Assembly: GCA_947471745.1 (NCBI GenBank) | Contig: CANJKZ010000264.1 | Location: 1,642,501-1,706,500, forward strand | DNA length: 64,000 bases | Reading direction: 5' to 3' | From: Closterium sp. Naga37s-1 | Taxonomy: Eukaryota > Streptophyta > Zygnematophyceae > Desmidiales > Closteriaceae | In this document: positions 1-9,433 of the stretch, piece after piece | Numbering within the stretch: the first letter of the stretch is position 1 | Layout: every line of letters begins with the position of its first letter | Made by a program: the position numbers and the translations under genes | The notes under the pieces: model-generated | What the model saw: only the letters and a program-made list of their open reading frames with translations | What the model was told of the DNA's origin: nothing | The model's database searches: none

Positions 1-276
1 CTGCTCCTTGTCGAGGAACCACCTACGGAGCTCGTCGGCGTAGCCATGCAGGTGCAGCCGCAGCTTCCTCGCCGACTTGTCGCGAATGATCTCCAGCCCG
101 AGGTACTTCTGCACCCGCAAGAACTAGCGCAGCTCGAAGGCGGCCTCCAACAGCTCCTTCAGCATCTCGGTGCTGCTGCTGGCGGTGAGCAGGTCGTCAA
201 CGTAGACCAGTACCCAGCAGGCCACCTTGTCGGCGCCGACCTTGAAGTAGAGAGCCGTGTCGACATGGCTCTTCTT

Positions 277-1617
277 TTAGCCGGCGTCGATCAACACGTC
301 GTTGAGAGCCTTATACCATAGCAGCGGCGACTGCTTCAGCCCGTAGAGGCTCTTCAGCAGCTTGCACACCCGGCCGGTCCCGTCGTTGAAGTAGTCCGGC
401 TGGTACATGTACAGCACTCGGTCGAGCTTGCTCTGCAGGAAGGCGTTCTTCATGTCGAGCTGCATCAGGTTTAGGTTGAGGACGGCGACGATGCTGAGGA
501 AGATCCTCAGCGTGACGTAGCTGCTCACCGGCGCGTACGTCTTGTCATAGTCGGCGCCATACACCCGCGTGAAGCCCTTCGCGACCAGCCTTGCCTTCTC
601 GCGCTCGACGGTGTTGTCGATGTGGTATTTCATCGTCAACACCCACCGGTTCTTCATGATGTTCACCCCCGGTGGGCATTTGACCAGCTCCCACGTCCCC
701 ATGCCAATGAGTCTGCGGATCTCCTCTTCCATGGCGGCCTTCACCGCCACGCCATTCCAGCTCGCCAGCGCCTCCTTCACCGTCATCGTCGAGATGTCCC
801 AACGGTGCTCAGGGTCGGCGTGCATGTCGGGGTCGAGCTCTGGCAGCTCGTCACCGTCCTCAGTGTTGTTGTACACCAGATCATTGGCATCTACATCGTA
901 GACCGAGGTGAAGGCAGCGGGGACGAAGAAGTCAGGCGGCCTCCGAAGTCGGCCCGTACGCCGTGGTCCACCCTGGACTTCCACCACGTCGCTGTCGGTA
1001 GACTCCTCGACCTCCCCTCCATCGTCACTGTCATCGCTGCCCTCCCCTAAAGTCAGCTCCCCTGCCGAATGCCCAGTCACCGACTGCTCCGTGGTCGGCT
1101 TCGTCGCTGCCTGCTCCCCTGTCGGCTGCTGCCGTGCCGCTGCCCCCTTTGCCGACTTCACCATCGTCGGCTGCACTTCCTCGGTATGCTCCTCCCCTGC
1201 CGGCATCGACATCACTCTCATGTCGACTTGCTGGACGTCAGGATGGCCACCGACGATGCTCTTGGTCGGCGCCTTAGGTGACGCCCCACTGCTCCCCTCA
1301 TCGCCGGAGGCCGACGCCGGAGTCAGCCTACGCAGGTCGGCTACAAGGGGAGGGACAGGAGGGGCAGGGGAGGGAGAGGGGGAGGGAGAGGGGACATCCC
1401 CGACGTCCTCAGCAGCAGGCTCACCGACCTCGGCGAGCAGAGGGAGAGTCGCCATCGAGGTGTCCGTCGGCGGGGTGGTCGGGGTCGGCCCCAACGCCGG
1501 CCCGTGCTCCGACTTCCACACCTTTAGCGACATGTTCTCGTAGAACACCACGTCCGATGTGGTGACTACCCGGTTGTCCGCGATGTCAAGGAGCTCCCAG
1601 CCCTTGCTCTCCTCCAA
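277..1617 (-). pseudogene. Copia linker and reverse transcriptase N-terminal half (family C)
   Basis: A 446-codon open stretch. The first ~220 residues are an acidic, Ser/Pro/Thr-rich linker that follows integrase in copia polyproteins. The RT domain begins near the GTWELVKCPPG motif and shows the characteristic KNRWVLTMKYH, KARLVAKGFTR, MDMKNAFLQ-type and SLYGLKQSP motifs of RVT_2 reverse transcriptases. A TAA at about 277-279 ends the frame, but homology continues in the same frame to the window edge, with YVDD encoded at 193-204. Pseudogene because of this stop and the upstream frameshift; the product would copy element RNA into cDNA. Confidence 0.85.
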
Positions 1618-1742
1618 TACACCAAGGTGAAGGCCCCACCTGGCCTTCGACTTCAGCTTTCCACCACGCTGCTACTCGGGGACCAAGAAATGCGCCATGC
1701 AGCCCCATACCAGTGCCAGCGACAAGTCAGGCTTCTTCCCAG

Positions 1743-2270
1743 TCAGCAGCTGGTACGGCGTCGTCCCCGACTGCAGCGTCGACCGCTCCAGGTGGTTGCG
1801 GACCCAGACGGCCTGCCGCAGAGCGAGGTGCCACTAGTGGTGCTGCACGCCCATGTGCAGCAGCATCGTTCGCGCTCCGCCATGCCGTTCTGCTGCAGGG
1901 TGTAGGGGCAGGTCAGGTCGTGGACGATTCCCTTGCCGTTCACGAAGTCGGTGAACTGCTTCCCGAGGAACTCCCCTCCCCGGTCAGAGCGCAGCATCAA
2001 TACCGACTTCTTCGTCTGCCGCTCAGTCACCGCCAGCCACTTCACGAACTCCTGCAGCGCATCCGACTTCTTGGCGACCGGCCTCACCCACACGTAGCGG
2101 GTCTTGCGGTCTTTGAGTAGCAAGAAGTACAGGCTGCCATCCTTGGCAGCCACCCGCAATGGCCCGCACAGGTCGACGTGCACGACGGCCAGCATGTCGT
2201 AGGCGTCGGAGCCCTGGTCGGGGAAGGTGTGCCGCGCCAGCTTCCTGTCGACGCACGAGACATACGGCAA
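1743..2270 (-). pseudogene. Copia integrase core fragment (family C)
   Basis: The frame carries an rve-type integrase core, which joins element cDNA to host DNA. The first catalytic Asp is in HVDLCGP, the second in RSDRGGEF and the Glu in QQNGMAERE, with exactly 35 residues between the second Asp and the Glu (DD35E). Just after the Glu the frame is lost, and related protein continues in another frame toward 1622. A TAG interrupts that continuation. The N-terminal CVDRK stretch looks like the end of the GAG-pre-integrase zinc region. Nonfunctional copy; family assignment is secure. Confidence 0.85.
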
Positions 2271-2280
2271 GTCGGCGCCA

Positions 2281-2660
2281 GACGCCGGGTAACCTGGTCA
2301 ACCAGGCAACCATGTTGACCAGGTGTGTCATCCCAGGCTCATCAACCGCCCTGGTCGGCGACCACCATATGTCGACCTCTCCAGGTCGACCACTCCCCTG
2401 GTCGACCAACTCCAAGTCGACAACCCACCTTGTCGACCAACTCCAGGTCAACCAGTACATCTATCAGCCGACCATACCCAGTCGGCCTCCCCTGGTCGGC
2501 GTCAACCAAGTCGACGCCCTCCACTGGTCAACCTCCCAAGTCGACCAGCCGAAGCTGGCGCCCTCCCGAAGTCGGCGCCCTTGCAGTGGCCCTTGTGCAG
2601 GTCGACAAGGCCCGTAGACTAGCTCGCCCACTGCTTTAGGTCGGCTGCACTCCTCACACC
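2281..2660. repeat. Degenerate GTCGAC/GGTCGACC-rich repeat
   Basis: Short words built on GTCGACC, GGTCAACC, GGTCGGC and the self-complementary GGTCGACC recur every 10-25 bases without a fixed period. All frames are partly open because the words lack stops, but no protein family is recognisable. It abuts the broken 5' side of the family C element. It may be a decayed tandem repeat from that element's gag or leader, or an unrelated minisatellite. Confidence 0.6.
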
Positions 2661-2715
2661 CGACCCCGAGGTCAGCTCCGCTCAAGCGAGGACGGGGCCA
2701 ACAACAACTCCCGTT

Positions 2716-3205
2716 GACACCAACCACATAGGTAAATAATGGAATTACTCTTAATACCATCCACATACGTAAGTAACGTACATAATCTTGGTACCAACCA
2801 TATAAGTAAGTAACGCACTTAATCTTAGTACAAACCATAGGGAGTGTAATGCACTCACTCTTAGTACCAACCATCAGGGAAAGAAATGCACTTACTCTTA
2901 TTACTTTCCATATGGGTAATAAACGCATATACACTTCGAACCATCCATATGGGTACGTAAAGCACTTATTCTACGAACCAACCATACAGGAAACTAATGT
3001 ACTTACTCATAGAACAATCTATATGGGAAAGTAACGCACTTACACATAATACCCACCATATGGGAAAGTAACGCGCTTACTCTTAGTACTAACCATATAG
3101 GTAAGTACCACAATTACTCTTCGTACCAGCCATATGGGTAAGTAACGCTCTCACTCTTACTACCAACCATACTGGTGAGTAACTCACTTACTCTTAAAGC
3201 ATAAG
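2716..3205 (+). repeat. 37-bp satellite, array M1 (degenerate)
   Basis: About 13 diverged copies of the 37-bp unit seen throughout the window, in the same orientation as the large right-hand array (a consensus monomer is at 62001-62037). CCATATGGGTAAGT and ACTTACTCTTAGTACCAA-like pieces are recognisable, with many substitutions. It ends at about 3205, against a family A remnant. Confidence 0.85.
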
Positions 3206-3224
3206 ATTACGCAGCTCTTGCCAA

Positions 3225-3285
3225 ATCCTTTCCCGTCATAGCTACCTATATCGAGTATCGCTATAACGCAGCTCTGATACCAGCT
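3225..3285 (-). other. A0 leader remnant with tRNA-Met primer binding site
   Basis: Reads on the minus strand as the end of the A-family 5' LTR, the primer binding site TGGTATCAGAGC (3271-3282) and the short leader up to the gag ATG (complement at 3237-3239). It aligns with the same stretch of A1 (30896-30944). Homology stops just past the gag start, where satellite-like sequence begins, so gag-pol and the 3' LTR of A0 are gone. Confidence 0.85.
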
Positions 3286-3677
3286 TGTTGGTGTAAGGGC
3301 CTAATGAACTCAAACCTTTTTAGACGTTATCCAGCTTTAAACCTCTCCTCGCGATCACCTCCAAGGGTTCTTGGGTGCTTAGTACAAGACCAGCCCCTAT
3401 CCCCAGGTCCGAGTATGTAGAGATAGGGATTAAGAGGGACTTAGTAAAAACAGCAAGAGTAGTTTGAACGTCGCACAGTGTGCCATGGAGACCGTCGATC
3501 GGGTTAAGCTGAGAATTTGCTATATCGAAGCTCACTCTAAGAGCTTTCAAAAAATCCAAGTTGCCTCTCAAAACGTTCTCCCATTACAAAGTTATGGCTC
3601 GGACAGCGTTTGCCTAGCGTCGTAGTGCTAGCGTACTAGTGTTGACTCGGTAGCATTCTGCCGTCGCACCGCGTAGA
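3286..3677 (-). repeat. A0 LTR, first part (interrupted by B1)
   Basis: Homologous to the end of the A1 and A2 LTRs but clearly diverged. It breaks at 3677 inside the LTR, exactly where B1 begins, and resumes at 9434. The bases GTAGA just before B1 (3673-3677) are repeated after it (9429-9433), showing B1 inserted into this LTR. Confidence 0.88.
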
Positions 3678-3809
3678 TGTCAGAACATTATAGCTTTTAC
3701 ATTTGTGTAGGCTATAGTAGGGTAGCCCATAAGGGGTACAACCCAATAAGGGTTATTACTTGTACCCAACTCTTTGCTAGTTCATTCATTGTCGTTCGTT
3801 ATTTTGACA
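3678..3809 (+). repeat. B1 5' LTR (132 bp)
   Basis: Starts TGTCAGAACATT and ends TTTTGACA, bounded by TG...CA. It matches the 3' copy at 9299-9428 with a 2-base gap and scattered substitutions. It is very short for a copia element coding for a full Pol. Confidence 0.9.
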
Positions 3810-3840
3810 TGGAATCAGAGCAGGTTCCTTGGGCCCACCA
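3810..3840 (+). promoter_or_regulatory. B1 primer binding site and conserved GGGCCCACCA box
   Basis: Directly after the LTR, TGGAATCAGAGCAGG (3810-3824) resembles the complement of initiator tRNA-Met with one mismatch in the first 12 bases. GGGCCCACCA follows at 3831-3840 and is also present at the same place in B2 (11425-11434) and B3 (15987-15996). A self-complementary GGGCCC in a retroelement leader could serve RNA dimerisation or packaging; that role is inferred. Confidence 0.7.
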
Positions 3841-3859
3841 CCTGCTACGCTGCTAGTAC

Positions 3860-5075
3860 CCCACCTAGGCACATCGACCCTAGCCTACGCGCTCGGCCCG
3901 TCGACCCTAGCCTACGCGCGCCCGGCCCGTCGCCCCTAGTCTATGCGCTCAGCCCCGTCCCTAGCCCGCGCCCGGCCCCGTCGGCCCTTAGACCCACGCC
4001 TGGCCTCGTCCCTAGCCTAGCGCCCGGCCCCGTTCCAAGCCCCGCGCCCGGCCCCATCCCTAGCCCAGCGCCCGGCTGCGTCCCTAGCCCGCGCCCGGCC
4101 CCGTCGGCCCCTAGCCCCGCGCCCGGCCCCGTCCCTAGCCCGCGCCCGGCCCCGTCGGCCCTTAGCCCCGCGCCCGGCCTCGTCCCTAGCCCAGCGCCTG
4201 GCCCCGTACCTAGTCCGCGCCCGGCCCCGTCCCTAGCCCGCGCCCGGCCCCGTACCTAGCCCGCGCCCGGCCCCGTCCCTAGCCCAGCGCCCGGCCCCGT
4301 ACCTAGCCCGCGCCCGGCCCCGTCCCTAGCCCGCGCCCGGCCCCGTACCTAGCCCGCGCCCGGCCCCGTACCTAGCCCAGCGCCCGGCCCCTTACCTAGC
4401 CCACGCCCGGCCCCGTACCTAGCCCGCGCCCGGCCCCGTACCTAGTCCGCGCCCGGCCCCATCTTTAGCCCGCGCCCGGCCCCGTACCTAACCCGCGCCC
4501 GGCTCCGTTCCTAGCCCAGCGCCCGGCCCCGTACCTAGCCCACGCCCGGCCCTGTCCCTAGCCTGCGCCCGATCCGGTACCTAGCCCGCGCCCGGCCCCG
4601 TACCTAGCCCAGCGCCCGGCCCCGTACCTAGCCCGCGCCCGGCCCCGTCCCTAGCCCGCGCCCGGCCCTGTACCTATCCCGCGCCCGGCCCCGTCCCTAG
4701 CCCGCGCCCAGCGCCCGGCCCTTTACTTAGCCCCGCGCCCGGCTCCGTCCCTAGCCCAGCGCCCGGCCCCGTACCTAGCCCGCGCCCGGCCCCGTATCTA
4801 GCCCGCGCCCGGCCCCGTCCCTAGCCCGCGCCCGGCCCCCACGACGACCCCTAGCCCGCGCCCGGCCCCACACGTCGGCCCCTAGCCTCGCACCCGGCCC
4901 CTTCCCTAGCTTGGGCCTGGCCCCCGCGACGACCCCTAGCCCGCGCCCGGCCCCCTGTCGGCCCCTAGCCCAGCGCCCGGCCCTGTCCCAAGCCCACGCC
5001 CGGCCCTGTCCCAAGCCCACGCCCGGCCCCCTGTCGACCCTTAGCCCCGCGCCCGGCCTCGTCGGCCCCTTGCCC
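3860..5075 (+). repeat. B1 leader GC-rich minisatellite (about 23-bp unit)
   Basis: Roughly 50 units related to GCGCCCGGCCCCGTACCTAG plus three bases, period 22-24, fill the space between primer binding site and gag. Variants swap GTACC for GTCCC or GTCGGCCC. A GCTACT-rich stretch (about 5085-5150) follows and leads into the gag ATG. Long open frames on both strands here are by-products of the repeat. Confidence 0.9.
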
Positions 5076-5153
5076 AACTGTCCCTGCTGCTACTGCTACA
5101 GCTGCTACTACTACTGCTATAGTTGCTACTGCTATCCTGCGTACAGCACAGCT

Positions 5154-6134
5154 ATGGCTTCGCTTCGGGTTCTCGCGTTTGATCATGAGGGCAGACCGGT
5201 TCAGTTTGACACGTGGCTAGACGGCCTGCAGCTGTACCTACTAAGCGATTCTAAGGACAGTGTCTCGCTGTTTGACCTAGCGTCAGGCGCTGCTACTGCT
5301 CCTCCCGCCACAGCTGACAGTTCGACTCGCTCACAGTGGCTTACTCGTGGCGCTGCTGCCCGCTTAGCCATTCGCAAGCACCTGCTATTAGCTGAATGCG
5401 CTCACCTTGGACAGCACAGGACAGCTGTAGTCGCTCGCTACTCCTCCCCTGCCACTGCTGCTCTAGGTCGCCTCCTTCTGCCCTACCTGTTCCCCGAGCT
5501 GTCCGCCTTTACCACAGTCGAGGACCTGGTTTCCCACCTTCACGCTAGTGACGCTCGCTACCGCACTGCCGTTCCTACTGAGTTCCTTGACAGGAACCCG
5601 CCCCCGATGTACATCACTCTCTACTTCATAGTCACCCGCCTCCCTGACTCTCTTCGGGTGACCCCAGGTATAGCCGCTACTGCTCTAGGTGCTAGTGAGT
5701 CTGGTACGCTCCCTGGTATTGCGCCTGCTGAGGCCTTGCACACTTTCACGTTGGACTCCGACACCTCGCGCTGTTTCTTTCGTGACATCACCACCCTCAC
5801 TCCTCTTCCTGCACTTGTCCCGGTCAGACTGGCTGACCCCTCCGGGGGACCGGTCGTGGCCCGTTCCTCCACTGTCCTCCCGTGTCCGGCGGTTCTGTCC
5901 GGCTCACTGTCAGGACTTCACCTCCCCTTGTTGTCTACGAACTTGGTGAGTACCGCTGCCCTCCAGGATGCGATGGTCACTACCACCACTCCTGGGGGTC
6001 AGCGTGTGTCGATCTGCACGTGCACACGGACGGGGCGTCACCTGGCCACGTTCACTCGTCGGCCAGGGTCGAGTCTGTACACACTCGCTACCGAGCCTCC
6101 TCAGGTAGCTGCGTCTGCTCAGGTGTCCGCGTAA
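5154..6134 (+). pseudogene. B1 gag-protease remnant with internal deletion
   Basis: The ATG at 5154 matches the gag start of B2 and B5; the open frame extends upstream only through leader repeat. About 165 residues of gag are followed directly by the protease region: the nucleocapsid section (Gly-rich, CX3HX4C) present in B2, B3 and B5 is missing after PDSLR. The aspartic protease site, DSG in B3 and B5, reads DSD (LDSDTS), so protease should be inactive. The frame ends at a TAA (6132-6134), after which homology continues. Confidence 0.85.
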
Positions 6135-6903
6135 GGTCAGGTAGCCGCCTCTTGCTGGTGTTGCCTCCTGTCGCACCAGACTCTTCTGTGGCACCACCGC
6201 CTGGGTAACCCCTCCCTGCCTCGCCTTCGTGGCAGGCACTCTCGTCTCCTTATCTCTGGTCTCCCTAGGTCTCTGCCTCCCATGCCGCCCTTGCCTGCCC
6301 CGCCCTGCCTCCCTTGCGTCGAGGGGCGGCAGCGCGCCGCTCCTCACTCCTCGTTTCCCCCGACGATTGCTCCCTTGCAGACTCTCCACATGGACGTGTG
6401 GGGCCCAGCCCGCGTCACTGGACACGGCCGCGAGCGCTACTTTCAGCTAGTATTGACGACTACACGCGGTACACCACGATCTTCTCCTTGCGAAGCAAGG
6501 GTCAGGTCGTTGATTTCTTGATCCCTTGGATCCGCACAGTCCATCTCTAGCTCCGCGAGCGGTTCCGCCAGGACCTTCCTGTCCTGCGTTTGCTTTCTGA
6601 CAGAGGTGGTGAGTTCTCCTCCAACCTTTTGCGGGATTTTTGTCGTGGGGAGGGCATTCTCCAGTCGTTCACGCTTCCGGACTCCCCTCAGCAAAATGGG
6701 ATTGCTGAGCGCCGCATTGGCTTAGTCATGGAGGTCGCTCGTACCTCCATGATTCATGCGGCCGCTCCCCATTTTCTGTGGCCGTTTGCAGTCCGGTACG
6801 CTGCGCATCAGCTCAACCTCTGGCCCCGTCTCTCCTTGCCGGAGACCTCGCCGACACTGCGTTGGACGGGGAAGGTTGGCGATGCGTCGGTGTTCCGGGT
6901 CTA
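6135..6903 (+). pseudogene. B1 GAG-pre-integrase and integrase remnant
   Basis: After the stop at 6134 homology continues through the HHRLG zinc region (LLWHHRLGNP), CLPCVEG, and the first catalytic Asp in LHMDVWGPA. A frame change follows near 6450. The later part (from about 6590) holds SDRGGEF and QQNGIAERR with 35-residue spacing. The frame stops at a TAG (6901-6903) where B3 has a Trp codon. Integrase pseudogene. Confidence 0.85.
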
Positions 6904-7021
6904 GGGATCTTGTGCATTTGTTCGCGATACTTCAGCGGACAAGCTGTCCCCCCGTGCTATCCCCTGCGTCTTCCTTGGCTTTGTCCCCGATGCGCCTGGC
7001 TGGCAGTTTTACCACCCAAAC

Positions 7022-7951
7022 TTGCGCCGTGTCTTCCCTTCTCAGGACGTCACGTTTGACGAGTCGTTTCCCTTTTACCGCCTCTTCCCCTACCGCTCTG
7101 CCCCTCCCCCGCCCCCACCGCTCTTCCTTGCTCCCGGTCCCCCTCCGGTAGACCCCCTCCCGCCCCAGGGTCCTGCTCCCTCAGGTGTGTCTCAGGTAGA
7201 CCCTCTCCATGGTCCTGCGCCTGTTCAGGTAGGTGTCGACTCAGGTGCTGCTCGAGGTACTGCGTCTGGGGGTGCGGAGCCTAGGGGTGCGGAGTCTGAG
7301 GGTGCTGAGACTGGGGGTGCTGAGCCTGGGGGTGTTGCGACTAGGGGTGATGTGCTTGGGGGTGCTGAGCCTGAGGGTGTTGAGCCTGGGGGTGCTGCGT
7401 CGGAGGGTGCGGTGTCTGGAGGTGCGGAGCCTCAGGATGCTGCTTGGTCTGGAGGTTCTGCTGGTGCTTCGCCGAGACTGTCTCCACAGCAGTTCCTTGA
7501 GTGGTTTGTTTGGCGTACGCGCCTTCTGACTGGGGCTTCTGAAACTGGAGGTGCTGGAACTGCTGGAGTTGGAGGTACTGGAGTTGCTGCAGGAGCTGGT
7601 GTTACTGGAAGTACTGCGACCACTGGTCCTGGAGGTGCTCGTACCCGGGGTATTGGAGCTGCTGGGACTGGTGGTGTTGAGGGTGCTAGAGCTGGAGACC
7701 TTACGGAGTCTGGTACTACTGGCGCTGGTGGCGCTGGAGCTGGAGGAGCTGAAGTTGGTGGCCCTGGCGGAGGAGGCGCTGGAGTTGGAGGCCCTGATGT
7801 TGGAGGTGCTGGAGCTGGAGGAGCTGGAGTTGTTGACCTTGGTGGCACTGTGCGGCCTCGACCGTACTTCGTTCCCCTGCTCCAGAAGGTTCTTGGTACC
7901 CTGCCTTCTACTGCCCTTACTCCTCCCCTCCTGTGTCCCCCGCCTGACTAG
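7022..7951 (+). pseudogene. B1 integrase C-terminal end and Gly/Ala/Glu/Pro repeat linker
   Basis: Starts within the DVTFDES motif common to copia integrase C-termini, then a Pro-rich stretch (PPPPPPLFLAPG). Next come tandem decapeptide-like repeats of the form GGAEPxGAE (about 7250-7445) and a second Gly/Ala/Thr/Val-rich series (about 7550-7845). It ends in RPRPYFVPLLQ-like sequence. B3 and B5 carry the same linker with different repeat numbers. No enzymatic motif; it separates integrase from RT. The frame ends at a TAG (7949-7951). Confidence 0.75.
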
Positions 7952-8193
7952 TCGCTGCCACTGTTACAGCCGGCCTCTCCACTGCTTGCTCATTCTCCTT
8001 ACACTGAGCAGTCCGGCGGTCTTACAGTGCATCGTGAGCCTGCGTCTCGTCTTGTCTCGCCCGTTCGCACTGCTCGTCGCGTTCCTCATTCGCGTCCTCC
8101 TCCTGTCCCCGGCACGCACGCTATGACACGTCGTCCTTCCTCTGTTCCTCTACGTGTTCCTCTGCCTGCTCCTCCTGAGTCCTCTCTTCTTTA

Positions 8194-9072
8194 GGTCCCT
8201 GCGTTACTTGTGCAGTACGACGGGCATGGGGCTCGTGCTTGAAGGACGGGGTCCATTTGTCCTCATCGGTCACGCAGACGCCTCCTGGGTTGTCAAACAT
8301 ATATATGATATAGTCTGTCTAGGCTGTAGTGGGGTAGTTCATATAGGGTACAACACTTTTAGGTTTCTTACTTGTACCCACCTGCTTTCTAATTCAGTCA
8401 TTCCTTTCTTCACTATTCTGACACACTCGACCCGACCTCGCGTACCCTCTCAGCCTCCTGGCTCGCTACGTGGCTCCCGACAGGCACCGAAAGGTGCACT
8501 AGGATGCTGCGAAGAGGGTACTGCGTTGCTTGTGCAGTACGTCGGGCATGGGGCTCGTGCTTGGAGGACGGGGTCCAGTTGTCCTCACCGGTCACGCAGA
8601 CGCCTCCTGGGTTGACAGCTCATCTATGCAGCGGTCATCACAGGGTTACACCTTCAGCCTTGGTTCTGGCTCTGTTTCTTGGCGGTCTATCCAGTCGTCT
8701 TCAGTTCTCAGCTCCAGTTCAGAGGCTGAGATCTATGCCGGGGCCATGGCGGCTCAGGAGCTACACTAGCTCACCTACCTGCTGAACAACTTGGGCGAGC
8801 AGCCTCGTTCGCCTCTAGTTCTGTACGTAGACAACAAGGCCATGGTTGCCTTGTGTCAGGAGAACAGACTGGAGCACCGAACGAAGCACATCGCTCTGCA
8901 ATACTTCCTTGCTCGAGAGTTGTAGCAGCGTGGCCAGCTTCGTCTTGCGTACGTGGCCACTCGGGCCAACACTGCTGATGTCTTCACCAAGGCACTTCCG
9001 CCTGGTGATCATCAGCGCTTTGCTACTATGCTAGGCCTTGTGCCAACTTTGCCTCACTTGCTTACTGCTTGA
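8194..9072 (+). pseudogene. B1 RNase H region, duplicated and interrupted
   Basis: Begins abruptly with RNase H sequence (LRYLCSTTGMG, GHADASW) joined to the linker's end, so RT is absent. At 8291 it is broken by an LTR-like segment, after which the end of RT and the start of RNase H appear again (from about 8430) and continue through SSSSEAEIYAG, VLYVDNKA and ANTADVFTKAL to the TGA at 9070-9072. A TAG at about 8767 adds a break. The double RNase H start indicates recombination between two copies. Confidence 0.8.
8291..8423 (+). repeat. Solo B3-type LTR inside B1 RNase H
   Basis: 133 bp beginning TGTCAAACATATATATG and ending ATTCTGACA. It resembles the B3 5' LTR (15814-15943), sharing the GTCTGT.TAGGCTGTAGTGGGGTAGTTC and ACAACACTTTTAGGTTTC blocks, more than it resembles B1's own LTRs. 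No matching 5-bp duplication flanks it (TGGGT left, CACTC right), and RNase H sequence is repeated on both sides. Confidence 0.75.
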
Positions 9073-9298
9073 CTCTGCTTGTACTGTGATCTATATATAT
9101 ACGTGCATGCTTGCACTTGTTAGGGTATGATCACTGTATTGTTTGTTCTCATTATATAACTCTGCATGTGAACTGGCCTTGTGGCCCTTTGCTTGTGCTC
9201 GGACTGTGTGGTGACTTTGTGATCCACCCTGAGCTTGCTGTGCTTTTTTGGACTGGTCTTGGGACCCTTTGTTCTCCCCCACTTTGCCTATGGGGGTG
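9073..9298 (+). other. B1 3' untranslated region and polypurine tract
   Basis: No coding sequence. This 226-bp stretch is conserved in B2, B3, Bx, B4 and B5 (CATGTGAACTGGCC, GTGATCCACCCTGAGCTTGC). It ends in TATGGGGGTG just before the 3' LTR, the likely polypurine primer for plus-strand synthesis. Confidence 0.75.
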
Positions 9299-9428
9299 TG
9301 TCAGAACATTAGCTTTTACATTTGTGTAGGCTATACTGGGGTAGCCCACAAGGAAAACAACCCAATTAGGGTTAGTACTTGTACCCAACTCTTTGCTAGT
9401 TCATTCATTCTCGTTCGTTATTTTGAGA
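9299..9428 (+). repeat. B1 3' LTR (130 bp)
   Basis: TGTCAGAACATTAGC... to TTTTGAGA. The terminal CA has become GA. Followed by GTAGA, the target-site duplication. Confidence 0.88.
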
Positions 9429-9433
9429 GTAGA

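Larger units (their letters stand above)
1..2280 (-). mobile_element. Truncated Ty1/copia element, family C
   Basis: Minus-strand remnant of a copia element unlike the other families here. In element order it keeps the tail of the GAG-pre-integrase zinc region, the integrase core, a Ser/Pro-rich linker and the reverse transcriptase up to and past the YVDD box. RNase H and the 3' LTR would lie beyond position 1. Gag and protease are missing: upstream sequence changes at about 2280 into a GTCGAC-rich repeat. Several stops and frame changes make it dead. No LTR of this element is visible. Confidence 0.85.
3678..9428 (+). mobile_element. Copia element B1, rearranged, with 5-bp target duplication
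   Basis: Plus-strand family B element bounded by 132-bp and 130-bp LTRs and flanked by the duplication GTAGA. Order: 5' LTR, primer binding site, GC-rich tandem leader, gag-protease, integrase, repetitive linker, RNase H, 3' untranslated region, 3' LTR. The nucleocapsid region and essentially all of the reverse transcriptase are deleted, and a foreign LTR-like segment sits in the RNase H area. It cannot be autonomous. Confidence 0.9.

Noticed and set aside
2716-3205. Telomeric or telomere-like repeat
   Set aside because: The unit is 37 bp with no TTTAGGG-type core; GGGTAA-like words are part of the longer monomer.
4911-5153. Upstream extension of the B1 gag frame
   Set aside because: It is made of leader repeat and a GCTACT run. 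Homologous gag proteins in B2 and B5 start at the ATG equivalent to 5154.
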